Assembly: GCA_964538505.1 (NCBI GenBank)
Contig: CAZIDY010000001.1
Coordinates: 124,001 to 188,000 of the forward strand
Reading direction: 5' to 3'
Length of the DNA: 64,000 bases
Source: Zeimonas sp964538505
GTDB taxonomy: Bacteria; Pseudomonadota; Gammaproteobacteria; Burkholderiales; Burkholderiaceae_E
The position numbers were made by a program, and so were the translations under genes. Below, piece after piece: positions 33,287-41,907 of the stretch. The notes beneath the pieces were generated by a model, which saw nothing but the letters and a program-made list of their open reading frames with translations, ran no database searches and was not told where the DNA came from. How positions within the stretch are numbered: position 1 is the first letter of the stretch; each line of letters begins with the position of its first letter.

Positions 33287-34147
33287 CTACCCGGCTGCTT
33301 TCCGTCCGACGACGAGCAGGTACTCGTACCCGATCTCCACCGGCCCGGCGTCGCGACCGTCGTTCCAGCGCACGATCGCCTGCAGGAACGAGCGGTCGAG
33401 CTCGGCACGGTCCTTCGCAGCGTGCTCCAGCGTCGCCCGAATCGCGACGAGCGGCGGGAAGCTCTCCTCGAACAGCTGCCGATAGTCCTGCGGGCTCGCT
33501 GCGCGCTCGACATACGTTTGGCGGGTCATCGAGAGCGGGTTCACCCGGTTCCCGAAAAGATCGCGCACATGCTCTTCGTCTCCCCAGAGAAGCGGGGGCA
33601 ACGCGTCTGGCGGCGGTGGCGGCAGCCAGGGAGCCAGCAGGGTGAAGAACTCGCCGCCGATCCCTTGCGGCGTGAAGGCGATGAGCCCGATCGTGCCGCC
33701 GGGTCGGCACACGCGCAGCAGCTCGTCTGCGACGCGTTGGTGATTCGGCGCGAACATTGCGCCGAAGCAGGAGGTGACCACGTCGAAACTCGAATCGTCG
33801 AAGGGCAGGCATTCCGCATCGCCCTCGATCCATTCGAGCGCCACGCCCGCTTCTTCCGCAGCGCGTCGACCGGCGACGAAGTGTTCGGGTGTGAGGTCGC
33901 AGGCAACGACCGACGCGCCCTCGAGCGCCGCGCGTAGGGCAACATTGCCGGAGCCGGAGGCCACGTCGAGGACACGGTGCCCTGGCCCGATGCCGCAGGC
34001 GTGCACCAGCGCGGGACCCAGCTCCCATACGGTCGCACGTGCGAACCGATCGTAGTCGCCCATCGCCCACATCGCACGCTGCGCCGCCTTCAGTTTCAGT
34101 GCACGATCGCCGTCGGTCGGCGCAAGTGATGTCACGTCTGAATTCAT
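33287..34147 (-). CDS. class I SAM-dependent methyltransferase (UbiE-like)
   Basis: 286-residue methyltransferase. Motif I is VLDVASGSGNVALRAALEGA (~residues 59-78), motif II CDLTPEHFVAGRRAAEEAG, and a DAECLPFDDSSFDVV post-motif typical of the UbiE/COQ5-like methyltransferase-11 group. LLRVCRPGGTIGLIAF is motif III. Small-molecule substrate unknown. It is divergent from an AraC regulator; the 143 bases between likely carry both promoters. A regulator-target link is plausible but not shown. Confidence 0.85.
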   Translation of the reverse strand: MNSDVTSLAPTDGDRALKLKAAQRAMWAMGDYDRFARATVWELGPALVHACGIGPGHRVLDVASGSGNVALRAALEGASVVACDLTPEHFVAGRRAAEEAGVALEWIEGDAECLPFDDSSFDVVTSCFGAMFAPNHQRVADELLRVCRPGGTIGLIAFTPQGIGGEFFTLLAPWLPPPPPDALPPLLWGDEEHVRDLFGNRVNPLSMTRQTYVERAASPQDYRQLFEESFPPLVAIRATLEHAAKDRAELDRSFLQAIVRWNDGRDAGPVEIGYEYLLVVGRKAAG

Positions 34148-34290
34148 CACGATACCTCCGCACGAAAGGAAGAACCGGCTCACGCCTCCAGCACCTGCCG
34201 TCGCAACGGCATCTGCAAGGCACCTCCAACGTAGAGCGGGCTGCGAGCGGCCACCAGCCTCGAGCGTCCGGCCTGTTTGCTCCATCGTCC

Positions 34291-35319
34291 ATGTTCGACG
34301 CTGCGTATGATGAGCGCATGGGCGCGACCGATGTCGGGCTGCATGCGTCGGACACGTTGTCCGACGTCCTCGAGGCGCTCCGTCTGAGCGGAGCGGTGTT
34401 CTTCTTCGTCGATGCGCGGGCGCCATGGGTCGCCGAAGCGCCGACCTCGATGCATCTGGCGAAGGTGCTGCTCCCCGACGCACGGCACATCGTCTCGTAC
34501 CACGTCGTCCGTCGAGGTGTCTGCTGGTGCGAAGCGCCGGGACAGACACCTCTGCGACTCGAGGCAGGCGACGTGCTCGTCGTGCCCCGCGGGCACGCGT
34601 ACCAGCTCGCCAGCGCGCCCGGTCTTCGCACCGGGTGGTCGCTCGAGGAAACGCTTGCGTGGTATCGCGCGATGGCGGATGGTCGGCTGCCTTTCGTCGT
34701 GACCGAGGGCGGAGAAGATCCCGAGCAGATCGGGCTGGTCTGCGGCTTTCTGGGGTGCGATGCACCGGCGTTCAATCCGGTGCTGAGCGCGCTGCCTGTG
34801 TTGCTGCGCGTGCGTCTTGAGCGCGATCGTGACGGCCGGCTGCGGACGCTGCTGGAATGCGCGGTCGAGGAGTCGACGCGCGCTCGCCCGGGCAGCCGTT
34901 CCGTGTTGTTGCGGATCGCCGAGCTCGTCTTCGTCGAGGTTCTGCGCAGCTACCTGACGACCGGGTCGGCAGAGGGTGCCAACTGGCTCAGCGGGTTGCG
35001 GGATCCGATCGTCGGTCGCGCGCTCGCGGCGCTGCACGCGGAACCGGCGCGCACGTGGACGCTACCCGCACTCGCGCGGGAAGTGGGCACATCGCGCACG
35101 GTGCTGGCCGCACGCTTTTCCTCCTTCGTCGGCTGCCCGCCCATGCTCTATCTCGCCCGCTGGCGGATGCAGCTCGCCGCGAGCCGGCTGACGGCAGGCG
35201 CGGCTTCCGTGAGCGCGGTCGCGTGGGCCGTCGGCTACGAGTCCGAGGCGGCGTTCTGTCGCGCGTTCAAGAAGGTGACCGGTGCAACTCCGGGCGCGTG
35301 GCGTCGGCGGCAGGCGTGA
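34291..35319 (+). CDS. AraC family regulator with Cupin_6 domain
   Basis: 342-residue transcription factor. Residues ~12-200 form a Cupin_6 ligand domain (TLSDVLEALRLSGAVFFFVD, LRLEAGDVLVVPRGHAYQL). The C-terminus has the two AraC helix-turn-helix motifs (WTLPALAREVGTSRTVLAA; VSAVAWAVGYESEAAFCRAF) and ends FKKVTGATPGAWRRR. A second in-frame ATG at 34318 (MGATDVGLHASDTLSDVL) is an equally plausible start. Relatives often control a neighbouring oxidoreductase or detoxification gene; here the adjacent genes are the divergent methyltransferase and a P450. Confidence 0.9.
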   Translation: MFDAAYDERMGATDVGLHASDTLSDVLEALRLSGAVFFFVDARAPWVAEAPTSMHLAKVLLPDARHIVSYHVVRRGVCWCEAPGQTPLRLEAGDVLVVPRGHAYQLASAPGLRTGWSLEETLAWYRAMADGRLPFVVTEGGEDPEQIGLVCGFLGCDAPAFNPVLSALPVLLRVRLERDRDGRLRTLLECAVEESTRARPGSRSVLLRIAELVFVEVLRSYLTTGSAEGANWLSGLRDPIVGRALAALHAEPARTWTLPALAREVGTSRTVLAARFSSFVGCPPMLYLARWRMQLAASRLTAGAASVSAVAWAVGYESEAAFCRAFKKVTGATPGAWRRRQA

Positions 35320-35379
35320 GAGAGGGCGAGCGTCGCGGCCCGGCGGAAAGGGAATGGTCCGCCGTGCGAACATGACGGC

Positions 35380-36525
35380 GTGAGCGCACCGATCCCCCCG
35401 TGGGAACCCCTGTCCGAGCCGGTGCTTGCGGATCAGCGCAGCGCCTACGATCGCATGCGTGCCGCCTGCCCGGTTGCCGAGTCGCCGCGCGGCGTCACGC
35501 TGTTCCGACACGCCGACGTGATCGCTGCGGCCAGCGACCCCGCCACCTTCTCTTCGCGTGCGTCTGCGCATCGCATGGTTCCGAACTCGCTCGATTTGCC
35601 GGAACATACGGCGTTCCGGGCGGTCGTCGATGCGTTCTTCACGCCCGAACGCATGCGGATCCTCGAGCCGAGGATGCGCAGGATCGCGCACGAAATCGTC
35701 GGCGCACTCCCGCGTGGCGCCATCATCGATGCCGTCGGCGATGTCGGATATCCGTTCGCCGTGCGCGCCCAGGCCGACTGGCTGGGGTGGCAGGGCATCG
35801 AGGACGAGCTCCTTTCGTGGATGTCGCGCAATCACGCGGCCACGCGGTCGAGGGATCGGTCGCAGGCGGCTGCCGCGGCCGCCGCTTTCGACGAGATCGT
35901 GTCGAAACAGGTGCGGCGTCGCCGGCAGATGGGCGACACCGCCCCCAGAGATCCGACGACCGAGTTGCTCGAGGTCGTCGTCGACGGTGCGCCGCTGGCC
36001 GATGCCGACATCGTGTCGATCCTGCGCAACTGGACGGCGGGCGACCTCGGCTCGATGGCGGCGGCGCTCGGCGTCGTCGTGTATTTCCTCGCAACCCATT
36101 GCGAGGTTCAGCAGCAGCTTCGCGCGAATCCGGGCGATCTCGCCCGCGCGATCGACGAAATGCTGCGCATCGATGATCCCTTCCTCGTCAACCGCCGCGT
36201 GACGACCGTGGCGACGCAGATCGCCGGATTCGAACTCGCGGCGGGAACACGCATCTATCTGAACTGGATGTCCGCCAACCGGGACGAGACGGTCTTCGCG
36301 GACCCCGACGCCTATCGGCCCGACGAGCATGCGCCGTACAACCTCGTCTACGGCTGCGGTATCCACGTCTGCCCGGGGCGCCCGCTGGCAACGCTGGAAC
36401 TGGTCGTGGCCGCGCAGGCGCTGCTCGGCACGACCACCCTGATCGAGCTGGCGGCCAATGCGCAGCCCGTCCGGGAGACCTATCCGCTCGGCGGTTGGGA
36501 GCGGGTGCCGGTACGGATACGCTGA
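35380..36525 (+). CDS. cytochrome P450
   Basis: 381-residue soluble bacterial P450 starting at GTG. The heme-cysteine loop is YGCGIHVCPGRPLA (~residues 326-339). The K-helix E-x-x-R region is IDEMLRIDDPFLVNRRVTT. The I-helix reads WTAGDLGSMAAALGVVVYFL and lacks the usual acid-threonine pair, so oxygen activation must use other residues, as in some peroxygenase-like or substrate-assisted P450s. No ferredoxin partner is adjacent. It follows the AraC gene by 60 bases and is probably its target, by position only. Confidence 0.9.
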   Translation: MSAPIPPWEPLSEPVLADQRSAYDRMRAACPVAESPRGVTLFRHADVIAAASDPATFSSRASAHRMVPNSLDLPEHTAFRAVVDAFFTPERMRILEPRMRRIAHEIVGALPRGAIIDAVGDVGYPFAVRAQADWLGWQGIEDELLSWMSRNHAATRSRDRSQAAAAAAAFDEIVSKQVRRRRQMGDTAPRDPTTELLEVVVDGAPLADADIVSILRNWTAGDLGSMAAALGVVVYFLATHCEVQQQLRANPGDLARAIDEMLRIDDPFLVNRRVTTVATQIAGFELAAGTRIYLNWMSANRDETVFADPDAYRPDEHAPYNLVYGCGIHVCPGRPLATLELVVAAQALLGTTTLIELAANAQPVRETYPLGGWERVPVRIR

Positions 36526-36882
36526 GGATCTCGCCGCCGGAAGCGACAGGCGTTGCAGTGGAACTGTTACAGCGGGTGTTGCAGAAGGGGCTGCCTGCCG
36601 TCGTCGTTCGTGTATCATCGAGTCAGCTCGAGTGGGCAATGCTCCATTGCCTCCGAAGCGCAGCGGATCGATTCCAGGGGGTTCCGCCCTCGGGCTCCGC
36701 GAAGTGCACTTCTGCGAGCCGCACCGTCCTGTTGGTTCCCGATCGCGATTGCCCGGCTCCCTTCCGGGCCTCATTCCATCGTCTCGGGCGCGGCACCGGC
36801 CGGCTGATTGAACGTACGAGCGGAGCGCGAAACACGGGGCCGTCGACGGAAGGCGCAGCTCCCCAGATGCAGCCCGTATCCG
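36526..36882 (+). other. 357-base leader upstream of scpB
   Basis: No gene is seen here. A TATCAT -10-like box lies at 36613-36618 without a clear -35. The sequence after it contains several GC-rich hairpins (for example CCCGGCTCCCTTCCGGG around 36751), suggesting a structured 5' leader or a small RNA; no known family is recognised. Confidence 0.4.
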
Positions 36883-37656
36883 ATGAATACCGAAGAAGTG
36901 AAGATCGTCCTCGAGGCCGCGCTGCTGTGCGCTCCCCAGCCATTGAGCGTCGGCGAGTTGCGCAAGCTGTTCGACGATGAGCTCGGCGCGGACACGATCC
37001 GCAACCTGCTCGACGAGTTGCGCGAGCAATGGAATGGGCGGGGCGTCGAGTTGAGTCCGCTCGCCACCGGCTGGCGCTTCCAGAGCACGCCGCAGATGGC
37101 TCCGTATCTCGGGCGGCTGAACCCCGAGAAGCCACCGCGCTATTCGCGCGCGCTGCTCGAGACGCTGGCGATCATCGCGTACCGCCAGCCGGTCACGCGC
37201 GGGGACATCGAGGAGATCCGCGGCGTCACCGTGGCCGGACATCTGGTGAGGACGCTCGAGGAGCGCGGCTGGGTCGAGGTCATCGGCCACAAGGACGTGC
37301 TCGGGCGGCCGGAGCTGCTCGGCACGACGCGTCAGTTCCTCGACGACCTCGGGCTGCGCTCGCTGGCCGAGCTGCCTCCTTTGCTGGAGCCCGGGCAGGC
37401 GTCCGAGGTCGCCGACATGCTCGAGCAGCGTGTCATCGAGCTCGCCGCATCCGGGCTTCCCGTCCCGGAAGCGAGCGAGGCGGTCGAGTCGATGACCGAG
37501 GCTGAAGCAGCCGACGAGATCTCGGAAGCAACGCTCGACGCAGCAGCTGTCGACGCGGGGCAGCCGCCTCGCACGCTCGTCGAAGCCATCGACGACACCT
37601 CATCCCGCTTGCCCGACGAAGCCCGACCCGCCGAACCTAGTGAGGGATCCGCTTGA
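36883..37656 (+). CDS. scpB: SMC-Scp complex subunit ScpB
   Basis: 257-residue kleisin-associated winged-helix protein that works with ScpA and SMC in chromosome condensation and segregation. Tandem winged helices fill residues ~1-175: NTEEVKIVLEAALLCAPQPL, then RYSRALLETLAIIAYRQPVT, RGDIEEIRGVTVAGHLVRTL and LGRPELLGTTRQFLDDLGL. A longer acidic tail (residues ~185-257) is poorly conserved. An upstream in-frame start would add 25 basic, non-homologous residues. The stop overlaps the rluB TTG start (TTGA). scpA is not in the window. Confidence 0.95.
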   Translation: MNTEEVKIVLEAALLCAPQPLSVGELRKLFDDELGADTIRNLLDELREQWNGRGVELSPLATGWRFQSTPQMAPYLGRLNPEKPPRYSRALLETLAIIAYRQPVTRGDIEEIRGVTVAGHLVRTLEERGWVEVIGHKDVLGRPELLGTTRQFLDDLGLRSLAELPPLLEPGQASEVADMLEQRVIELAASGLPVPEASEAVESMTEAEAADEISEATLDAAAVDAGQPPRTLVEAIDDTSSRLPDEARPAEPSEGSA

Positions 37657-39449
37657 ACCACGAACACTCCGGCGAGAGCCAACCCGCAGCCGTCATCGAA
37701 GCGACCGATACGGCTCCCCAAGGCGAAGCCTCGACGTCCGCCACGGGCGGGCGCGAGCCGTCGTCCGGCGAAGCAGGCGAACAGCGCGAAGGGCGTGCGC
37801 CCCGCACGCCCTACAGCCGCCGACGCGGCGGTCGCTCCGGGCGTGGGCCGCGCGCCTCGGCACGGCGCGGCGACGGCGAAGCGCCGAATCGGCGCGAGCC
37901 GGGCGGTGAAGCGTCTGCGTCTGATGGTGCGCGCGGCGCGAACGCTGCCGAGCTCGACGCCTCGACCGTCGACGCCGAACCCCTGCCGACCTATGCGCGC
38001 ACGCCTGCGATCGGTCTCGAGTCCGCGCAGTCGCGCCGTCGCGGCGCGCGCCAGCCCGCCGGCGAGGATCAGCCGAAGCTGCACAAGGTGCTCGCCGACG
38101 CGGGCCTGGGCTCGCGCCGCGACATGGAGGAGTTGATTCTCGCAGGGCGCGTGTCGGTGAACGGGCAGCCCGCGCACATCGGCCAGCGCATCGGCGCGAA
38201 CGACCAGGTCCGCGTCAACGGTCGCACCGTGCCGCGTCGCGCGGCCGGTCCGGTGCAGCGCGTACTGCTCTATCACAAGCCGGCCGGCGAGATCTGCACG
38301 CGAGACGATCCCGATCGTCGCGCCACGGTCTTCGACAAGCTGCCGCGCCTGAAGGGTGCGCGTTGGGTCGCCGTCGGCCGCCTCGATTTCAACACCGAGG
38401 GACTGCTGGTCTTCACCACCTCGGGCGACCTTGCCAACCGGCTGATGCACCCGCGCTATGGCTGGGAGCGCGAGTACGCGGTGCGCGTGCTCGGCCGGAT
38501 CGACGACGAGGCGCGCGAGAAGCTGCTGGCCGGCGTCGAGCTCGACGATGGCCCGGCGAAATTCTCGCTGCTCGAGGACATCGGTGGCGATGGCGCGAAC
38601 AGCTGGTATCGCGCCGTGCTCTCCGAAGGACGCAACCGCGAGGTGCGGCGCATGGCCGAGGCAGTCGGCGTCACCGTGAGCCGGCTCGTTCGCCTTCGTT
38701 TCGGTCCGGTTGCGCTGCCGCGCGGCCTCTCGCGCGGTCGCTGGCTCGAGCTCGACGAGTCCGAGGTGCATGCGCTGATGCGCGAGGTGCGGCAGGTCAA
38801 GGGCGGTCCCGGCGCAGCGCCGGCGGCGGCCGGCGTCGGCGACGACGAGGTTGGCGACGCGATGCGGCGCGGCGCGTCGATGGGCGACGATGTCGATGTC
38901 GATATCGACGACGAGGCCTACGAGGATCCGGACGACTCGATCGGCAATCGGGCGCTGCCGCCCGAGGCGGAAACGCCGCACCGTCCCGAATACGACGACG
39001 ACGAATGGCAGCCGCGTTCGGCGAACGCGCATCAGGAAGCGATCACGCGCGCCGTGCGCAGCGGCGAGCCGGGTGCGTCGCGTCCGGGCGGACGCCGCGG
39101 GAATTTCGGCAAGTCGGGCGGGCGCGGAGGCGCACGCGGCGGCACGCCGTTCACCGGTCCGATGGATCAGGCCCGGGGCAGCGGCGGATACGGCGGTGGT
39201 TACGGCGCGCCGGCAGGGGGGCGCGACCCCTTCGGCGGTGGCGGACGCGGTCCCGCGGGCGCGAAGGCCCGTCGTGGTGGACAGGGCGGCCCCGGCGGGC
39301 GCGGCGGGCCGCGCGGCCCGGGCGGTCCGGCCGGAGCGCAGCCAGGCGGTGGACCGAAGCCGTCGTCCCGCGGCGGTCGACGCGGCGGCCGTTCGCGCGG
39401 TCGTGGACCCGGTGGCGGCGGAGGAGGCGGAGGCGCTTCGCAAGGCTGA
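37653..39449 (+). CDS. rluB: 23S rRNA pseudouridine(2605) synthase RluB, with long disordered tails
   Basis: 598-residue protein starting at TTG and overlapping scpB by four bases. An Arg/Gly/Glu-rich disordered N-terminal ~140 residues precedes the S4 domain (LHKVLADAGLGSRRDMEELI), then the RsuA/RluB catalytic domain with VAVGRLDFNTEGLLVFTTSG (catalytic Asp) and EGRNREVRRMAEAVG. Residues ~440-598 are a Gly/Arg/Pro-rich tail with repeated GGR/RGG units. RluB of E. coli is about half this length; long RGG tails are common in Burkholderiales and probably bind RNA. Product modifies U2605 of 23S rRNA. Confidence 0.93.
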   Translation: MNHEHSGESQPAAVIEATDTAPQGEASTSATGGREPSSGEAGEQREGRAPRTPYSRRRGGRSGRGPRASARRGDGEAPNRREPGGEASASDGARGANAAELDASTVDAEPLPTYARTPAIGLESAQSRRRGARQPAGEDQPKLHKVLADAGLGSRRDMEELILAGRVSVNGQPAHIGQRIGANDQVRVNGRTVPRRAAGPVQRVLLYHKPAGEICTRDDPDRRATVFDKLPRLKGARWVAVGRLDFNTEGLLVFTTSGDLANRLMHPRYGWEREYAVRVLGRIDDEAREKLLAGVELDDGPAKFSLLEDIGGDGANSWYRAVLSEGRNREVRRMAEAVGVTVSRLVRLRFGPVALPRGLSRGRWLELDESEVHALMREVRQVKGGPGAAPAAAGVGDDEVGDAMRRGASMGDDVDVDIDDEAYEDPDDSIGNRALPPEAETPHRPEYDDDEWQPRSANAHQEAITRAVRSGEPGASRPGGRRGNFGKSGGRGGARGGTPFTGPMDQARGSGGYGGGYGAPAGGRDPFGGGGRGPAGAKARRGGQGGPGGRGGPRGPGGPAGAQPGGGPKPSSRGGRRGGRSRGRGPGGGGGGGGASQG

Positions 39450-39469
39450 CGGACGGGGCCTTTTGACGG

Positions 39470-39475
39470 TATAAT
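39470..39475 (+). promoter_or_regulatory. -10 box of the rimP operon
   Basis: Perfect TATAAT located 209 bases before the rimP start; a matching -35 is weak (about 39447-39452). It begins a long structured leader. Confidence 0.5.
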
Positions 39476-39480
39476 CGTCG

Positions 39481-39634
39481 GGATAGTGAAACGCCGCTTG
39501 TTATCGGTTAGCTGAGGGTTAACTGAGCAGGGGCGCTTCGTGGCAAACCCGGCTCGACGTCGTCGGGGAACGCACGAAGCGGAGCACCGGCGGCGTGCTC
39601 GAAGAAATGGGCTCTCGCAGGCCCATTTTTTTTT
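39481..39634 (+). terminator. structured leader with an apparent attenuator upstream of rimP
   Basis: Three hairpins stand in series after the promoter: CGCTTCGTG (39533 area) pairs with CACGAAGCG about 40 bases later, GAGCAC/GTGCTC forms a short stem, and AAATGGGC / GCCCATTT (39605-39628) is followed by T-run to 39634. The last is a full intrinsic terminator placed about 45 bases before the rimP start. In other bacteria the rimP-nusA operon is controlled by NusA-dependent termination in its leader, so attenuation is likely here. Confidence 0.7.
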
Positions 39635-39678
39635 CTCGTCGTCGACCGCGGGTCGGCAAGGGGTGGCAATTGAGCGAG

Positions 39679-40284
39679 ATGACGTCCATGCAGGCGATCA
39701 TCGAACGCACCCTGGCCGCGATGGGCTACGAGCTGGTCGACGTCGAGCGCGGCCAGCAGGGCGTGTTGCGCGTCTTCATCGATGCGCCCACCGGCATCAC
39801 GCTCGACGACTGCGAGAAGGTGAGCCGGCAGCTGTCGTACGTGCTCGAAGTCGAGAACATCGACTATGCGCGGCTCGAGGTCTCGTCGCCGGGGCTCGAT
39901 CGGCCGCTGAAGAAACCGGCCGACTTCGATCGCTTCGCCGGCTCGGAAGTCTCGATCCGCCTGCGCGAGCCGCTGCAGGGCCGACGCAACTTCGACGGGT
40001 TGCTCACCGTCGAGGACGATGGCCGCTACGGGCTCGAGCTGGTCGATCGACCGCCCGAGGCGCCGCGCACGAAAGGCGCGCGTTCGGCGAAGAAGGTTCG
40101 CGTGCGGGCGGCGACGAAGGAAGCGACCGGGTCGGCGGCTTCGGCGTCGAAGGGCAGTGTGGCCGAAGCGGCTGACGCCGTCGGGGGCGATTCGCAGGCC
40201 GTCCGCAAGCTCGTTTTTTCGCTCGACGAGATCGAGCGGGCTCGGCTGGTGCCGAAGCTGAAGTTCCAGGAGAGGCGTAAATGA
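39679..40284 (+). CDS. rimP: ribosome maturation factor RimP
   Basis: 201-residue 30S assembly factor, larger than the usual ~150. The N-terminal domain is standard (IIERTLAAMGYELVDVERGQ, SPGLDRPLKKPADFDRFAG). The C-terminal SH3-like barrel (FDGLLTVEDDGRYGLELVD) is split by a ~50-residue Ala/Lys-rich insertion before KLVFSLDEIERARLVPKL. I chose ATG 39679; 39688 and a TTG at 39670 are alternatives. Upstream frame extends through the attenuator hairpin and is not coding. Its stop overlaps the nusA start (ATGA). Confidence 0.93.
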   Translation: MTSMQAIIERTLAAMGYELVDVERGQQGVLRVFIDAPTGITLDDCEKVSRQLSYVLEVENIDYARLEVSSPGLDRPLKKPADFDRFAGSEVSIRLREPLQGRRNFDGLLTVEDDGRYGLELVDRPPEAPRTKGARSAKKVRVRAATKEATGSAASASKGSVAEAADAVGGDSQAVRKLVFSLDEIERARLVPKLKFQERRK

Positions 40285-41795
40285 GCCGGGAAGTTCTGTT
40301 GCTGGTCGATGCGCTCGCGCGCGAGAAGAACGTCGCGCGCGACGTCGTGTTCGCCGCGCTCGAGAGTGCGCTGGCCTCCGCCATGAAGAAGCGCTTCAAG
40401 GAGGAGGTCGACATCCGTGTATCGGTCGACCGCATGAGCGGCGAGTCGGAATCGTTCCGGCGCTGGCAGGTGGTGCCCGACGGCGAGCTCGAGGATCACG
40501 ACATCCAGGTCATCCTGACCGAGGCGCAGAAGCAGATCGGCGACATCCAGGTCGGCGACTACATCGAGGAAGAGCTCGAGCCGGTCGATCTCGGACGCAT
40601 CGGCGCGCAGGCCGCCAAGCAGGTCATCCTGCAGAAGATCCGCGACGCCGAGCGCGAGCAGATCATCAACGACTTCCTCGCGCGCGGCGAGTCCGTTCTT
40701 TCGGGCACGATCAAGCGCATGGATCGTGAAGGCGCGATTGTCGAGTCGGGCAAGGTCGAGGCGCGGCTGCCGCGCGAACAGATGATCCCGAAAGAGAACC
40801 TGCGCGTCGGCGATCGCGTGCGCGCGTATGTCGCGAAGATCAACCGCGAAGGTCGCGGCCCGCAGCTGTTCCTCTCGCGCACGGCGCCCGACTTCATCCG
40901 GCACCTGTTCGCCAACGAGGTTCCCGAGATCGAGCAGGGGCTGCTCGAGATCAAGGCCGCGGCGCGCGACCCGGGCGTGCGCGCGAAGATCGCCGTGCAC
41001 TCGAACGACCGGCGTGTCGATCCGATCGGCACCTGCGTCGGCGTGCGCGGTTCGCGCGTGCAGGCGGTCACCGGCGAGTTGGCGGGCGAGCGCGTCGATA
41101 TCGTGCTGTGGTCCGACGACCCGGCGCAGTTCGTCATCGGCGCGCTGGCGCCGGCGAACGTGTCGTCGATTCTCGTCGACGAAGACAAGCACAGCATGGA
41201 CGTCGTCGTAGACGAGGACAACCTCGCACTTGCAATCGGCACCGGCGGGCGCAACGTACGCCTGGCGTCGGAGCTCACCGGCTGGCAGATCAACATCATG
41301 AGCGCCGAGGAGTCGCAGGCGAAGAGCGAAGGCGAACGCGACTCGCTTCGCCAGGTGTTCATGAGCAAGCTCGACGTCGACGAGGATCTCGCCGACGTCC
41401 TCATCGAGGAAGGCTTCACCACCGTCGAGGAGGTCGCCTACGTCCCGATCAACGAGATGCTCGAGATCGAGGGCTTCGACGAGGACACGGTGAACGAGCT
41501 GCGCACCCGTGCGCGCAACGCGCTGCTTACCGAGGCGATCGCCACCGAGGAGAAGCTCGGCACCACCGCAGAGGACCTGCTCGCGCTCGAGGGCATGGAC
41601 CGCGAGCTGGCGGCGAAGCTGGCCGACTCGCAGGTGTACACGCGCGACGATCTTGCCGAGCTGGCCGTCGACGAACTGGTCGAGGCCACCGGCATCGACG
41701 ACGAGCGTGCGCGCGATCTCATCGTCAAGGCGCGCGCGCACTGGTTCGAGGAGCCGTCGCCGGCGGGCGATGGGCAGGAGGGTGCACGGGCGTAG
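40281..41795 (+). CDS. nusA: transcription termination/antitermination factor NusA
   Basis: 504-residue RNA-polymerase-associated factor. The NTD (LLVDALAREKNVARDVVFAA) is followed by an S1 domain (~130-200, LSGTIKRMDREGAIVESGKV), KH1 (GVRAKIAVHSNDRRVDPIGT with GVRGSRVQAV) and KH2 (LAIGTGGRNVRLASELTGW). Two acidic C-terminal repeats follow (EGFTTVEEVAYVPINEMLEI and ALEGMDRELAAKLADS), as in gamma- and betaproteobacteria. ATGA overlap with rimP and position before infB are the conserved operon arrangement. Confidence 0.97.
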   Translation: MSREVLLLVDALAREKNVARDVVFAALESALASAMKKRFKEEVDIRVSVDRMSGESESFRRWQVVPDGELEDHDIQVILTEAQKQIGDIQVGDYIEEELEPVDLGRIGAQAAKQVILQKIRDAEREQIINDFLARGESVLSGTIKRMDREGAIVESGKVEARLPREQMIPKENLRVGDRVRAYVAKINREGRGPQLFLSRTAPDFIRHLFANEVPEIEQGLLEIKAAARDPGVRAKIAVHSNDRRVDPIGTCVGVRGSRVQAVTGELAGERVDIVLWSDDPAQFVIGALAPANVSSILVDEDKHSMDVVVDEDNLALAIGTGGRNVRLASELTGWQINIMSAEESQAKSEGERDSLRQVFMSKLDVDEDLADVLIEEGFTTVEEVAYVPINEMLEIEGFDEDTVNELRTRARNALLTEAIATEEKLGTTAEDLLALEGMDRELAAKLADSQVYTRDDLAELAVDELVEATGIDDERARDLIVKARAHWFEEPSPAGDGQEGARA

Positions 41796-41907
41796 CGGCG
41801 CGGCACGACACGCACGCGGCGACCTGCCGCGCCGCACACCAGCGCGCATCCGCGCGGGGGCGGCGAATGCGGCAGGGATCAACGACAAGGTTTCGGGAAG
41901 GGAATAC

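Noticed and set aside
36526..36882. Known riboswitch or 6S/4.5S RNA
   Set aside because: I compared remembered consensus features by eye and none fitted; only generic hairpins are visible.
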